This document shows, in pieces, positions 46,415-55,835 of a stretch of DNA of 64,000 bases. The stretch lies in NCBI RefSeq assembly GCF_013387455.1, contig NZ_VWNC01000001.1:529887-593886 (forward strand). The letters are read 5' to 3'. Made by a program: the position numbers and the translations under genes. The first letter of the stretch is position 1, and each line of letters opens with the position of its first letter. Below the pieces are notes generated by a model. It was not told the DNA's origin. It worked only from the letters and a program-made list of their open reading frames with translations, and made no database searches. The DNA comes from Mariprofundus sp. NF (lineage in GTDB: Bacteria > Pseudomonadota > Zetaproteobacteria > Mariprofundales > Mariprofundaceae).

Positions 46415-47169
46415 TGCTTGAGCTTGACGACGACTCCTTTCAGTATCACGAGATAATGAGTGACAAAGAGAAATATAAGAGCGGTGCAGACATCCTGATT
46501 GTTGAGGATGATGAGTCGATTGCACGGCTGATTAATCTGCATCTGCAGGCGGCCGGTTACTCTACCTACTGCTGTGGCGATGGTGACAGCGCACTGGAGT
46601 GTATCCGTGACGGCAGTTGGCGTCTGGTGGTGCTGGATCGTATGCTGCCCGGAGTCAGTGGTATGAAGGTGTTGCGTAAGATTCGCAAATCATCAACCCA
46701 TGCCAATGTGCCTGTACTTATGGTCACGGCGCTGAGTCAGGCCAGTGAGCGTGTGCATGGCCTTAATGAGGGGGCAGACGACTACCTTGCCAAGCCGTTT
46801 GAACCTGCTGAGCTGGTGGCGCGAGTCAAAGCACTGCTCAGACGTAACCGTTTTGTTGAGAAAGGCACAGCAGTGACAAATCCTATTCAGCTTGATCCTG
46901 AGTCGCCCGTTGTTTTTGAGGGTGATCAGCGTGTTGAGTTGCGTCCGCTTGAATACAAACTACTCAAGATTCTTATGGAAAAACCGGGTAAAACCCGCAG
47001 TCGCGAATATCTGCTCGATCATGTCTGGGGCAGGGATGTCTTTGTTGAGGCGCGTACGGTAGATGTGACTGTCAAACGTCTGCGTAAAGCGCTGAAACAG
47101 ATTGGCCGCAAAAAATGTGTCGAGACTGTGCGCAGCATGGGTTATCGCTTTATTGCACCTGTTGAATGA
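46414..47169 (+). CDS. phoB: phosphate regulon response regulator PhoB
   Basis: The 251-aa OmpR/PhoB-type regulator has a receiver (VEDDESIARLI, phosphoacceptor in LVVLDRMLPG, Lys in LAKPFEP) and a winged-helix DNA-binding domain (VELRPLEYKLLKILMEKPGKTRSREYLLDHVWG...RTVDVTVKRLRKAL). It would bind the TGTCA boxes in this window. The start ATG 46414 overlaps the upstream stop; ATG 46456 would trim a 14-residue tail. Confidence 0.93.
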   Translation: MLELDDDSFQYHEIMSDKEKYKSGADILIVEDDESIARLINLHLQAAGYSTYCCGDGDSALECIRDGSWRLVVLDRMLPGVSGMKVLRKIRKSSTHANVPVLMVTALSQASERVHGLNEGADDYLAKPFEPAELVARVKALLRRNRFVEKGTAVTNPIQLDPESPVVFEGDQRVELRPLEYKLLKILMEKPGKTRSREYLLDHVWGRDVFVEARTVDVTVKRLRKALKQIGRKKCVETVRSMGYRFIAPVE

Positions 47170-48341
47170 CTGCCGGACTGATACTGCTGATTATCGGCAT
47201 GGTGTCGATCTGGGTTGTCTCTGCTCAGCGCACGCGCAAGGAGCTGGAAGAGGCCCATGCTGAACTTGATCTATTACGTGAAACATCCGGGGGGCTGAAA
47301 GAGACACTGGAAATCCGCGGCAGGCGTCTGGATGTGCTGCTCTCATCAGTAAGTGAAGCGGTGATGCGGGTTGATAGTCTTGGCCGAGTCACCTCTGCCA
47401 ATCAGAGGGCTGCCGAGCTGTTTAAAATGGCGACAGGTCCGGAACTTCCGCAGTCGATGCTGGTCTTTATTCGTGATCCCGACTGGTATCGCGCTTTTTC
47501 AACGGCTCTGAAAACACAAGCCAATGATCTGCATCTGCCGGATATTGAGGTGGCAGATCGTGTGCTGGCCCCCCGGCTCGCATTCCTTGGCAAAGATCAG
47601 GCACTGCTGCTCTGTATGGATGTGACCGAAAGAGACAAGCAGGAGCGGCAGCAGCGGCAGTTCCTCTCCAATCTGAAACATGATCTGAAAACACCACTGA
47701 CCTCACTGCTCGGTTATGCTCGCAGCCTTGAGAGTTTCGGCCATGATCCCGAGTTCAGGGCAGAGGCTGCCAAAGTGATCGCTGATGAGGCAAAACATGT
47801 GAATCAGCTGCTCGATTCACTGCTGACACTCGATCAGATCGAATTTGCCCACCGCCATGACATTATCGCGTCTGATCCACTGGATGTATTTCAGAAAGTG
47901 AAAGATGTACTGGTGCCACGCCTGCTGGCCAAAGGACTCTCTATTGAATTGACACACTGCGGTGAGATGGGAGATCTGCTGATTGCCGAGCACGATTTTG
48001 AGCGTGTGTTGCTTAATATTCTTGAGAATGCACAGCGATACTCACCTGATGATGGCTTGATCCGGGTTGATATGAAGATGGACGGGGCGCTGGCCGAGAT
48101 TGTCGTTGAGGATCAGGGGCCGGGTATTCCCGAGAAGGATTTAGCGAAGGTAACAGAGCGCTTCTACCGCGTTGATCAGGCGCGCAGACGCAGAAAAGAT
48201 GGTGGTCACGGCCTTGGTCTGGCGATCGTCAAAGAGATGCTGGAGGTGCATGATGGTAGCCTTGAGCTTGCTAATCTTACGCCCAGGGGCCTCTCCGCGA
48301 AGATAACTTTGCCGACTGAAATAGATGATGCTTCTGAATAG
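47166..48341 (+). CDS. phoR: phosphate regulon sensor histidine kinase PhoR
   Basis: The 391-aa kinase has one N-terminal membrane helix, a PAS-like region (about residues 55-150), the phosphorylated His in FLSNLKHDLKTPLTSLLGY, and an ATPase domain with the N-box NILENAQRYSP, G1 VEDQGPGIPEKD and G2 GHGLGLAIVKEM motifs. It overlaps phoB by 4 bp. With a single short membrane anchor it senses phosphate through PstSCAB-PhoU rather than a periplasmic domain. Confidence 0.93.
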   Translation: MTAGLILLIIGMVSIWVVSAQRTRKELEEAHAELDLLRETSGGLKETLEIRGRRLDVLLSSVSEAVMRVDSLGRVTSANQRAAELFKMATGPELPQSMLVFIRDPDWYRAFSTALKTQANDLHLPDIEVADRVLAPRLAFLGKDQALLLCMDVTERDKQERQQRQFLSNLKHDLKTPLTSLLGYARSLESFGHDPEFRAEAAKVIADEAKHVNQLLDSLLTLDQIEFAHRHDIIASDPLDVFQKVKDVLVPRLLAKGLSIELTHCGEMGDLLIAEHDFERVLLNILENAQRYSPDDGLIRVDMKMDGALAEIVVEDQGPGIPEKDLAKVTERFYRVDQARRRRKDGGHGLGLAIVKEMLEVHDGSLELANLTPRGLSAKITLPTEIDDASE

Positions 48342-49754
48342 TCAGGCTGTGTTAACAACCCTGTTGCGGCCACCCTCTTTAGCGCGGTACATTGCATCAT
48401 CCACCTTCAGCAGCATCTGATCGATCTCCTCCTGCATGGAGGTGTACACGCCGATACTGACCGTGTAGAGCACTGTTTTATCTCCAGCTACTACACAGTG
48501 GCATGACTCCATGCTTTTGCGGATGCGCTCAGCTACCTCAACCGCAGAGTGAGTTTCGGTATTGGGCATCACCACGAGAAACTCTTCGCCACCATAACGC
48601 ACGAGCATGTCGTAGCTACGGGTCTCCTGCAGCATATGCTCAACCATCTGCTGCAGTACCCGATCACCGATGGCATGACCGTAGCTGTCGTTGATCTCTT
48701 TGAAGTGGTCGATATCAACCATCAAAACGCTGGTCGGTGAATTATCACGATTGGCCCGATCCATGATTCTGGGCATCTCCAGGATGAAATGTTGTCGGTT
48801 ATTCGCGCCGGTCAATGGATCGGTGCGGCGTGAAAGATCGAGCTCTTCGGCTTTTTCACGCAGAGCAAGCTGCTGTCGGAGAATCCGTTTTTTTGTCGTT
48901 GCCAGAGAGTGGCCGAGTATGCCGATCTCATCATTTCGCCCGTTTTCGGGCAGCAGCTCATCATCTTCGCTCTCCAGTCCCTTGGAGAAGGCGATGATCC
49001 TGTTCACCGGTGTGGAGACCAGCCTGCGTATGGTCACTGTCAGGGCAAGAGCGACAACAAGGTAGATAGCAATGGCGTAAGCGATAATCACAACCTGTTT
49101 CCCCTCGGCATGGGCAAGCTCCTCCTGCATCGGAATCTCGATGCTGATACCGCCGCGCACATCACCCAGCTTATGGCCCTGAAAGCCGTGGCAGGTCAGG
49201 CAGCTCTCTTCACTCTTAAGCGCTCTCATATAACGGAAGTAGGGATTGCCGCCATTGAGGAATGATTTGAACACTTTGCTGTTACCGGCCTCAAAGGCGC
49301 GCAGGGCTCGCCTCTCAAAATCATCCGGCGCATTCTTAGGGTTGATCGGACTCAGGCTGGAGAGATGAAAGATCGTTTTATGCTCTTTCTTTGACTGCTC
49401 GGCTATCTCCATGGCCATCAATTCGGGGTTTTTCAGGATCAGTTTCCGGCCTCTGCTGTCGGTGATCTCCGGTTCGACAGGCCGCTTTTTGTTGCTGGCG
49501 GGGCGTACCTTGTAGAGGTAGGGGTTGGCTTCCATGTCCGGTTGTTTGTAGACGTAAACACCGCCGTAACCGGAGTTCCAGTGGCGGAGGGTCTGAATCT
49601 GATCGAAGATGGTTTCCGCCTGCTTGACCAGCATCTCTTCAATATGCTGTTTTTCATATGTAATGACCTGCCAGGTAACGATGCCCCCGCAAAGCCCGAG
49701 TACGGTCAGAATTACCAGATTGATTTTGGTGATGATCGAGAGTGAGTGCATCAT
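48342..49754 (-). CDS. diguanylate cyclase with haem-type (DUF3365) periplasmic sensor
   Basis: The 470-aa protein has an N-terminal membrane helix, a periplasmic Tll0287/DUF3365-type domain with a c-type haem motif CLTCH (CxxCH), a second membrane helix (about 225-245), a HAMP domain and a C-terminal GGDEF domain. The active-site motif is GGEEF, and an RxxD inhibitory site (RSYD) lies 5 residues before it, so it is probably an active, feedback-inhibited c-di-GMP synthase responding to redox state or gas. It is convergent with phoR. Confidence 0.88.
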   Translation of the reverse strand: MMHSLSIITKINLVILTVLGLCGGIVTWQVITYEKQHIEEMLVKQAETIFDQIQTLRHWNSGYGGVYVYKQPDMEANPYLYKVRPASNKKRPVEPEITDSRGRKLILKNPELMAMEIAEQSKKEHKTIFHLSSLSPINPKNAPDDFERRALRAFEAGNSKVFKSFLNGGNPYFRYMRALKSEESCLTCHGFQGHKLGDVRGGISIEIPMQEELAHAEGKQVVIIAYAIAIYLVVALALTVTIRRLVSTPVNRIIAFSKGLESEDDELLPENGRNDEIGILGHSLATTKKRILRQQLALREKAEELDLSRRTDPLTGANNRQHFILEMPRIMDRANRDNSPTSVLMVDIDHFKEINDSYGHAIGDRVLQQMVEHMLQETRSYDMLVRYGGEEFLVVMPNTETHSAVEVAERIRKSMESCHCVVAGDKTVLYTVSIGVYTSMQEEIDQMLLKVDDAMYRAKEGGRNRVVNTA

Positions 49755-49881
49755 ACTATGAGTTTAGCACAGTTGGTGGCTGAGCGGGCGCCGAACAGAA
49801 GGAGTGTTTGGCGGCTTTCTTATTCCAACGTCTGAGCTAAACTGGCCGTGGCTATAGCTGATGAGCAAGAGGGGGCGTCAT

Positions 49882-50862
49882 ATGAGTGGAGTCAAGGTTA
49901 TCGGAGAGGCGCTGGCCAATATGCCGTGGCAGGAGAGGCCAGAGGACTCTAACGAGGTGGTCTGGCGTTATAGCGAAAATCCGATCATTCCGCGCAATCC
50001 TTTCCCCGGAGCCAACAGCACCTTTAACAGTGCAGCTGTCGCCTTTAACGGTAAGTTTGCCGGTGTATTCCGTTGTGACTCCACTGCACGAGAGATGCAG
50101 ATTCATGTCGGTTTCAGTGATGATGGCATCAACTGGCAGATCAATCCTGAACGTATCGAGTTTATCAACGAAGATCCTGAGGTGACACGCTGGGAGTACG
50201 CCTATGATCCGCGTGTGGTGTGGATCGAGGATCGCTACTACATCACCTGGTGCAATGGTTATCACGGCCCGACCATCGGTGTGGCCTGGACAAAAGATTT
50301 TCAAACCTTCCATCAGCTGGAAAATGCATTTCTGATATTCAACCGCAACGGTGTGCTCTTTCCGCGCCGGATTAACGGCAAATATATGATGCTCTCACGC
50401 CCCAGCGATAACGGCCACACCCCCTTTGGCGATATCTTTCTCAGCCAGAGTCCTGATATGGAGCATTGGGGTTGTCATCGCCACGTCATGGGCACAACCG
50501 ATGGCTGGCAATCGACCAAGATCGGAGCAGGGCCGATTCCCATTGAGACCAGCGAAGGGTGGCTGATGATCTATCACGGTGTACTCACCTCCTGTAACGG
50601 TTTTGTCTACAGCTTTGGTGCAGCCCTGCTTGATCTCGATGCGCCGTGGAAGGTTCTCTATCGCTCGAAAAACTTTCTTATTGCTCCCTGGCAGCAGTAT
50701 GAGTGTGTGGGTGATGTACCCAATGTCACCTTCCCGTGTGCAGCCCTGACCGATGCGCCAACAGGCCGTATCGCCATCTACTACGGCTGTGCCGATACGG
50801 TGACCGGCCTCTGCTTTACCACGGCGCAGGCGGTGATCGATCATCTTAAGGCGGGCAACTAA
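49882..50862 (+). CDS. GH130 family glycoside phosphorylase
   Basis: The 326-aa five-bladed beta-propeller enzyme matches the GH130 mannoside phosphorylase family: [10 protein letters not shown] at the N-terminus, [48 protein letters not shown] and GWLMIYHGV. It would phosphorolyse beta-mannosides with phosphate. I chose ATG 49882 because AGGGGG lies 6 bases upstream; 49861 overlaps that site. It starts a unit with the GPH transporter and LysE genes. Confidence 0.85.
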   Translation: MSGVKVIGEALANMPWQERPEDSNEVVWRYSENPIIPRNPFPGANSTFNSAAVAFNGKFAGVFRCDSTAREMQIHVGFSDDGINWQINPERIEFINEDPEVTRWEYAYDPRVVWIEDRYYITWCNGYHGPTIGVAWTKDFQTFHQLENAFLIFNRNGVLFPRRINGKYMMLSRPSDNGHTPFGDIFLSQSPDMEHWGCHRHVMGTTDGWQSTKIGAGPIPIETSEGWLMIYHGVLTSCNGFVYSFGAALLDLDAPWKVLYRSKNFLIAPWQQYECVGDVPNVTFPCAALTDAPTGRIAIYYGCADTVTGLCFTTAQAVIDHLKAGN

Positions 50863-50865
50863 GTT

Positions 50866-52713
50866 TTGACCACAGACGCTGACTCTTCAGCAGAGGGGAA
50901 GGCCGCTCCTGCTACCGGCAGACTGCCGGTAAAAACCAAGCTCGGCTGGGGTGTGGGTGGTTTCGGTGAGAATATCGCCAACTCCGCCATCCTCTCGCTG
51001 GTCTTTCCGATCTTTAATGTTGCACTCGGTTTCAGCACGCTGGCTATCGGGCTGGCGATGGCGATTTCACGTATTGCTGATGCCATTCTTGATCCGATTA
51101 TCGGAAATCTGACTGATAATACGCAGTCGCGCTGGGGACGACGCAGGCCGTGGATGTTTGTCGGTTCGATTCTGATGACCCTCTTCTTCTCTGCTGTCTG
51201 GTTCCTGCCGACCCTGATGCCGCAACTGCCCAGGCTGGTGACAGTGCATCTCACGCAAACTGCTCAAGTTCACAACCATGCCTCTGCCAACCAACTGCAT
51301 GATTCGCTCTCCTGGTACGGCGTTTCAACTAAAGATGTGCGGCTCTCACCCGAAAAGAGTTCGGGAAGTTTCAATGTTCTCCTCAACAGAGCACCGGAAT
51401 CAGCCACTGAATTCACAGTTGAGCTGGTGAGCAATGGTGAAGACCAGAGAGGTCTGACCATCACCCCGTCACAACTCACCTTTGACCCGCAAAATTGGCA
51501 GAAGCCGCAGACGGTAACGGTTACTGCATCGATCTCAGGAACGGCTGATCGCACCACAGGGCTGCGTATTCTACCCACGGCTGATCTTCTGCATTCACCG
51601 TTCTTACACCAGTTCGGTATCACCTCACACTCATCGCTACAGATGTTCGGCGGTTTTGCACTGCTCTGCCTGCTCTTCTATTTCAGCTTCTCGGTGTTTG
51701 TCATTCCATATTCAGGATTGGGAATCGAGCTGACCGATGATTATGCCGAACGCACCAATCTGCAGATCTACCGTCTGGTCGCCTCGTTCTGTGCCAGTCT
51801 GCTGGTCGGTTATCTCTACCTCTGGTCACAGATGGCCGGGGCCTGGCTGGGTGGTGATGAGGTGTTGGGTGTGCGGGTGGTGGGTTTATGTATCGGTCTG
51901 TTGGTGCTGATCTCCACCATGCTACCGGCCATATTGTGTCGTGAACGTTTTGCAGCCATAGAACGCAAAAAAGAGCATCTCTCACTGCTGATGGCGATCA
52001 AACTGACGGCGGTGAACAGAAGTTTCCGCATGTTGATGGGGTCGGTATTCGCGGTGTTTATGGGGCTTTTCTTCTCGCTGCCGTTTATGACCTATATCGG
52101 CATCTATTATGTCTGTCAGGGTGATAAGATGCTGGCGGCAGAGATTGGTGGTGTGATGACCGTGGTGCAGGTGACCGGCCAGTTTCTCGCCATGCCGCTG
52201 ATCTCATGGGCTAGTGAGCGGGTGGATAAGAAAGTCATTCTCTTTACCGGGCTGTTCATCTCCATCATCGGTTACGCCTCAAGCTGGTGGCTGTTCACGC
52301 CGGAGAACCCGTGGCTGCAGATTATTCCTGTGGTGGTAGCGGCATGGGGTCTGTGCGCCTGCTGGGCGGTCAATGGCTCCTTTGCAGCTGATATCTGTGA
52401 TGAGGATGAGCTTAATACCGGCCATCGCCGTGAGGGGGTCTACAGCGCGGTCTTTGCACTGGTCTATAAATCCGCTATCGGCATCGTTGCTTTGGGAAGT
52501 GGTGCACTGCTGGCCTGGGCGGGCGTGGCAGGGCAGGAGAGTATGCTGCCAGCCGAAACCCTGCTCACCGTGCGCATCGCTTATCTGGCTATTCCGGTCG
52601 GTTTCCTCTCTCTGGCTATTATCTCGATGTGGTACTACCCGCTTACCCGTGAGCGGGTCGAGGCGATTCAGTCACAACTACGTGCTCCGCAGCAGGATGC
52701 CGGGGTGAAATGA
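50866..52713 (+). CDS. GPH-family sugar/cation symporter with beta-sandwich insert
   Basis: The 615-aa MFS transporter of the MelB/GPH type has the RWGRRRPWMFVGS loop and usual membrane helices, but residues about 121-256 form a hydrophilic insert between helices. The insert contains GLTITPSQLTFDPQNW and PQTVTVTAS, a pattern typical of Calx-beta-like domains, and two flanking amphipathic segments. Start is TTG 50866, three bases after the GH130 stop. I infer uptake of the substrate of the GH130 enzyme; the insert is predicted extracytoplasmic and its role is unknown. Confidence 0.75.
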   Translation: MTTDADSSAEGKAAPATGRLPVKTKLGWGVGGFGENIANSAILSLVFPIFNVALGFSTLAIGLAMAISRIADAILDPIIGNLTDNTQSRWGRRRPWMFVGSILMTLFFSAVWFLPTLMPQLPRLVTVHLTQTAQVHNHASANQLHDSLSWYGVSTKDVRLSPEKSSGSFNVLLNRAPESATEFTVELVSNGEDQRGLTITPSQLTFDPQNWQKPQTVTVTASISGTADRTTGLRILPTADLLHSPFLHQFGITSHSSLQMFGGFALLCLLFYFSFSVFVIPYSGLGIELTDDYAERTNLQIYRLVASFCASLLVGYLYLWSQMAGAWLGGDEVLGVRVVGLCIGLLVLISTMLPAILCRERFAAIERKKEHLSLLMAIKLTAVNRSFRMLMGSVFAVFMGLFFSLPFMTYIGIYYVCQGDKMLAAEIGGVMTVVQVTGQFLAMPLISWASERVDKKVILFTGLFISIIGYASSWWLFTPENPWLQIIPVVVAAWGLCACWAVNGSFAADICDEDELNTGHRREGVYSAVFALVYKSAIGIVALGSGALLAWAGVAGQESMLPAETLLTVRIAYLAIPVGFLSLAIISMWYYPLTRERVEAIQSQLRAPQQDAGVK

Positions 52714-53345
52714 TTCACTATCTCAGCCTGGGTGTTGTTCTCGGTCTCTATGCAGGTTTAACCCCCGGCCCTCTGCTGACACTGGTGATCTCTGAGACTC
52801 TGCAACACGATTTCAAAGCCGGTTTTAAAGTTGCCATTGCGCCGATCATTAGTGATGCACCCATTATTCTGCTGTCGCTGTTTGTGATGCAGCAACTGGC
52901 CAACCTTGAACAGGTGCTGGCTCTGATCTCATTGACGGGTGGCGTTTTTATCTCCTGGCTGGCTTATCAAAGTGTTCGTTTTCAGGGTGTGAAACTGCAT
53001 CTGCAACCCGTTAAATCCGATGCACTGCGTAGAGGCGTGCTGGTCAATCTGCTCAGCCCATACCCCTATCTGTTCTGGTTGAGCGTGGGAGCACCACTGA
53101 TCAACAAAGCGCAAAGCGAACATACCATGGCACCGGCACTGTTTATTCTCGGTTTTTATTCGCTGCTGGTCGGCCTGAAAATTCTGCTGGCCTACTGGGT
53201 TGGTCAATCCAGATCCTTTCTGCAGGGCTCCAGCTACATTTATACCGTGCGTTTTCTCGGACTGATCCTGTTTGCGTTGGCCTTTAGTCTGTTTAGCGAT
53301 GCTTATGCGTTCTGGGGGCAACATGCCGCCACTCTTGCAAGCTAG
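52710..53345 (+). CDS. LysE family exporter
   Basis: The 211-aa protein has six predicted membrane helices and the LysE/RhtB N-terminal pattern (GLYAGLTPGPLLTLVISETL, APIISDAPIIL) and a conserved NLLSPYPYLFWLSVG segment. It overlaps the transporter gene by 4 bp. The substrate may be an amino acid or other small metabolite; its pairing with a glycoside phosphorylase is unexplained. Confidence 0.82.
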   Translation: MIHYLSLGVVLGLYAGLTPGPLLTLVISETLQHDFKAGFKVAIAPIISDAPIILLSLFVMQQLANLEQVLALISLTGGVFISWLAYQSVRFQGVKLHLQPVKSDALRRGVLVNLLSPYPYLFWLSVGAPLINKAQSEHTMAPALFILGFYSLLVGLKILLAYWVGQSRSFLQGSSYIYTVRFLGLILFALAFSLFSDAYAFWGQHAATLAS

Positions 53346-53479
53346 AGGAGATTCAGTCCCTGCCTCGTTCAGCAAACTCCTGAACCCTGTTAGATACGAT
53401 GATTTTTCGTACTGAGCGTTGCCTGTCGAAGGCGAAATTAAATAATATGTAGGATGGGGAACCGGTTGGTAACCTGATG

Positions 53480-53773
53480 TTAATTTGCTCGATTTTTCCA
53501 GTAATCGGGTTTTCTATGCATATGTGCGACTGCAACAATCAGCAACTCATCCTCTCGAACCTGATATATCAATCCATAAGGGAAACGTCGCAAGCGACAG
53601 CGCCGGGATCGTTTAGACAATGGATGCCATGCTTGGGGAAATGCTACGATGCTATTGAGCGCATGTGTAATTTCCCGAAGGAGATCATATTCAAGTCCCG
53701 GGCGTTCCTCTGCATAAAAGGCAACGGCTTCATCCAGCTCCTGACAAGCTGAATCCAGAAACCGGATATTCAT
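53480..53773 (-). CDS. ParE/RelE family toxin
   Basis: The 97-aa protein has the RelE/ParE fold pattern: N-terminal FLDSACQELDEAVAFYAEERPGLEYDLLREI, central RRCRLRRFPYGLIYQVREDELLIVAVAHMHRKPDYW. It overlaps the antitoxin gene by 4 bp; order is antitoxin then toxin. Gyrase poisoning or mRNA cleavage cannot be distinguished from the sequence. Confidence 0.88.
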   Translation of the reverse strand: MNIRFLDSACQELDEAVAFYAEERPGLEYDLLREITHALNSIVAFPQAWHPLSKRSRRCRLRRFPYGLIYQVREDELLIVAVAHMHRKPDYWKNRAN

Positions 53774-53988
53774 TTTTTCTTATACCGGGCCATAACCTCA
53801 TGGGCAGAGAGTGATGTGGTCTCTCCTCGATCATAAGCATCGATCCGACTCTCCGCCTCTACAGCCCAAAGCTCATCAAGCGCTTTATCCGGCTGATCCA
53901 GGCTTGCCAGCAACTCGTCAACCAGCTCTACCCGACTCGCAGCTTCCAGTGACAAGGCGTCCTTTAACAGGTTCGCAGGAACACTCAT
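53770..53988 (-). CDS. addiction-module antitoxin
   Basis: The 72-aa protein matches the short putative addiction-module component family (TIGR02574-type): ALSLEAASRVELVDELLASLD, VEAESRIDAYDRGE and SAHEVMARYKKK. AGGTGTGAA precedes the ATG. It pairs with the ParE/RelE toxin. Confidence 0.88.
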   Translation of the reverse strand: MSVPANLLKDALSLEAASRVELVDELLASLDQPDKALDELWAVEAESRIDAYDRGETTSLSAHEVMARYKKK

Positions 53989-54305
53989 TTCACACCTCCA
54001 TCGATCAAAGTCTTACATAGACTAATAGCCATCAGCGTTAACCGTAAGAGAGTGGTGACAACCATGCAAGGCCAGACATCGTCACACTTAAGAAATAGCT
54101 GATCAATTCAGCGTCTGCTTTAATAACTGATTCTGAACCTGCTCAGATGCATCGCATGAATCACGCCTTCAGAGGCTCAATGCAGGCCAGCCCCGGCTTC
54201 ACGCCCCGCAGCAACAGCCTTCAACAGTATTAAGGGGTATGCCCCGGCATCAAGCAGATGTGTCATGTATGTATTCTGCAATTAATGAAGTAGCGTGATC
54301 CGCTT
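53989..54305. other. gene-free spacer between TA module and GyrI-like gene
   Basis: This 317-base stretch has no ORF with a ribosome site, no terminator and no clear repeat. It should hold the divergent promoters of the antitoxin and the GyrI-like gene, though I see no strong -10/-35 pair. Confidence 0.5.
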
Positions 54306-54773
54306 ATGAAAATTGATATTGTGACGATGAAAGCCATTAAAGTAGCAGCACTGGAACATCTGGATGAGCCTGAAAAACTGCAACAATCCATTGAGCGCTT
54401 CAGAGCCTGGCGCGAAGAGAGCGGTTGCTCACCTGTCACTGAGAAGCGGACGTTTGGCGTTGCTCATAGTGAGCCGGAATCCAGAACTGTTCAGACGTTT
54501 CACTTCGACATTTGCGGCGAAGTCGATGCTGACATTGCTGAAAATGGTTATGGTGTCGTGAACAGGGAGATCCCTGCCGGTCGCTGTGCAAGGCTGCGTC
54601 ATAAGGGTTCGCTCGAGACCATCAACCTGAAAGTGAATGCCCTCTATCGTAACTGGCTGCCCGGTACCGACGAGTGCCGGCGTGATGCCCCTATCTTTTT
54701 TGAATATCTGAATGACGGGGTTTCAGTTGCGGAGAGTGAACTGATTACAGATATATATTTTCCTCTGAGATAG
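54306..54773 (+). CDS. GyrI-like small-molecule binding protein
   Basis: The 155-aa protein has the SHS2-type effector-binding fold of the GyrI/SbmC family, seen as the C-terminal domain of AraC-type regulators (IVTMKAIKVAALEHLDEPEKLQQSIERF..., EIPAGRCARLRHKGSLETI, PIFFEYLNDG). There is no helix-turn-helix. E. coli SbmC inhibits gyrase; others bind drugs or act as hydrolases. Confidence 0.82.
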   Translation: MKIDIVTMKAIKVAALEHLDEPEKLQQSIERFRAWREESGCSPVTEKRTFGVAHSEPESRTVQTFHFDICGEVDADIAENGYGVVNREIPAGRCARLRHKGSLETINLKVNALYRNWLPGTDECRRDAPIFFEYLNDGVSVAESELITDIYFPLR

Positions 54774-54828
54774 TTATATCACGGTTCGAGATGTTTGCTT
54801 CATCGTTGAACTGAATGCCTGCCCGAGA

Positions 54829-55710
54829 TCACATGCCGCGCAGGAACCACGGTCTTAGCGGCTGTTCACCAGCCAGTGCAGCTTCCAGCTGGGCCAGTAG
54901 TCTGTCACGGTCTCGTGGCAGATTACCGGCCAGAGCCAGTGCATTGGAGGCGTGGTTGGAGCGGAATATCACCGGCTTGGGTGGATTCAATCCACTGATC
55001 AGCCGCTGCTGCTCCAGTAGAATAGCGTGATCATCCGGCATCTCGAATTCTTCGCCGAACTTCTCTTTAAATTCACTGACAATATCCTCTTCCAGATGCA
55101 GCTGCAGTGTTGAGAGATAGGTGAGCGGGGCGCTGTTAAGCAGTTTGATGGTGCCATCAATATGCTCCTGCCAGTGGCTTTTGCCACCCAGACCAAGGAT
55201 AACGGTCGCTGATACCTTCAGCCCGGCCTCATGAGCCTTAGACATCGCTTCAGCAATGCCACGCTGGCTGGCTCCCTTGGTGATCTTCTTCAAAATCATA
55301 TTAGAGCCCGATTCAACACCTAGGTAGAGCAGGTTCAGGCCTCGCTCTTTTAAGGTGGCCAACTCCTCTGCACTTTTCTGCAGGATATTGGCAGGGGTGG
55401 CATAACAGGAGACACGGCTCAGTTTGGGCAGTGTCGTATGCAACGCCTCAAGGATGACCACAAGTTGATCGGTTGGAAGAGAGAGTGCATCACCATCAGC
55501 GAGAAATACTCGCCGCGAATCAGGTGCGCTGCGGGCGGCTTTTTGAATATCGGCAACCAGATCCGCAAGGGGCCGTTGGCTGTACTCTTTGCTGCGATAC
55601 ATCGAGCAGAAACTGCAGCGGTTAAAACTGCAACCCAGGGTCACCTGAATAATCAGATTATCTCCCTCACTCGGTGGGCGGAAGAGGGGCATATGATAAT
55701 TCAACGGCAT
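54829..55710 (-). CDS. radical SAM protein
   Basis: The 293-aa protein has an N-terminal radical SAM core with the iron-sulfur motif CSFNRCSFC (CxxxxxCxxC-type variant of CxxxCxxC, with CSMYR after) and SAM-region FLADGDALSLP and YLGVESGSNMILK. The spacing is that of the Elp3/B12-independent group. No partner protein gives the substrate away. Confidence 0.82.
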   Translation of the reverse strand: MPLNYHMPLFRPPSEGDNLIIQVTLGCSFNRCSFCSMYRSKEYSQRPLADLVADIQKAARSAPDSRRVFLADGDALSLPTDQLVVILEALHTTLPKLSRVSCYATPANILQKSAEELATLKERGLNLLYLGVESGSNMILKKITKGASQRGIAEAMSKAHEAGLKVSATVILGLGGKSHWQEHIDGTIKLLNSAPLTYLSTLQLHLEEDIVSEFKEKFGEEFEMPDDHAILLEQQRLISGLNPPKPVIFRSNHASNALALAGNLPRDRDRLLAQLEAALAGEQPLRPWFLRGM

Positions 55711-55835
55711 AAGCGCAAACTAGGGAAGCTCTGATAAAACTGCATCCTGCAATTTATAAACTGTAATGCTTAACCTTGGCTAAGGATAATGAGCCACCCA
55801 TTCCTGCCAGCAGCATAAACCACTAAGCTGCGGGC

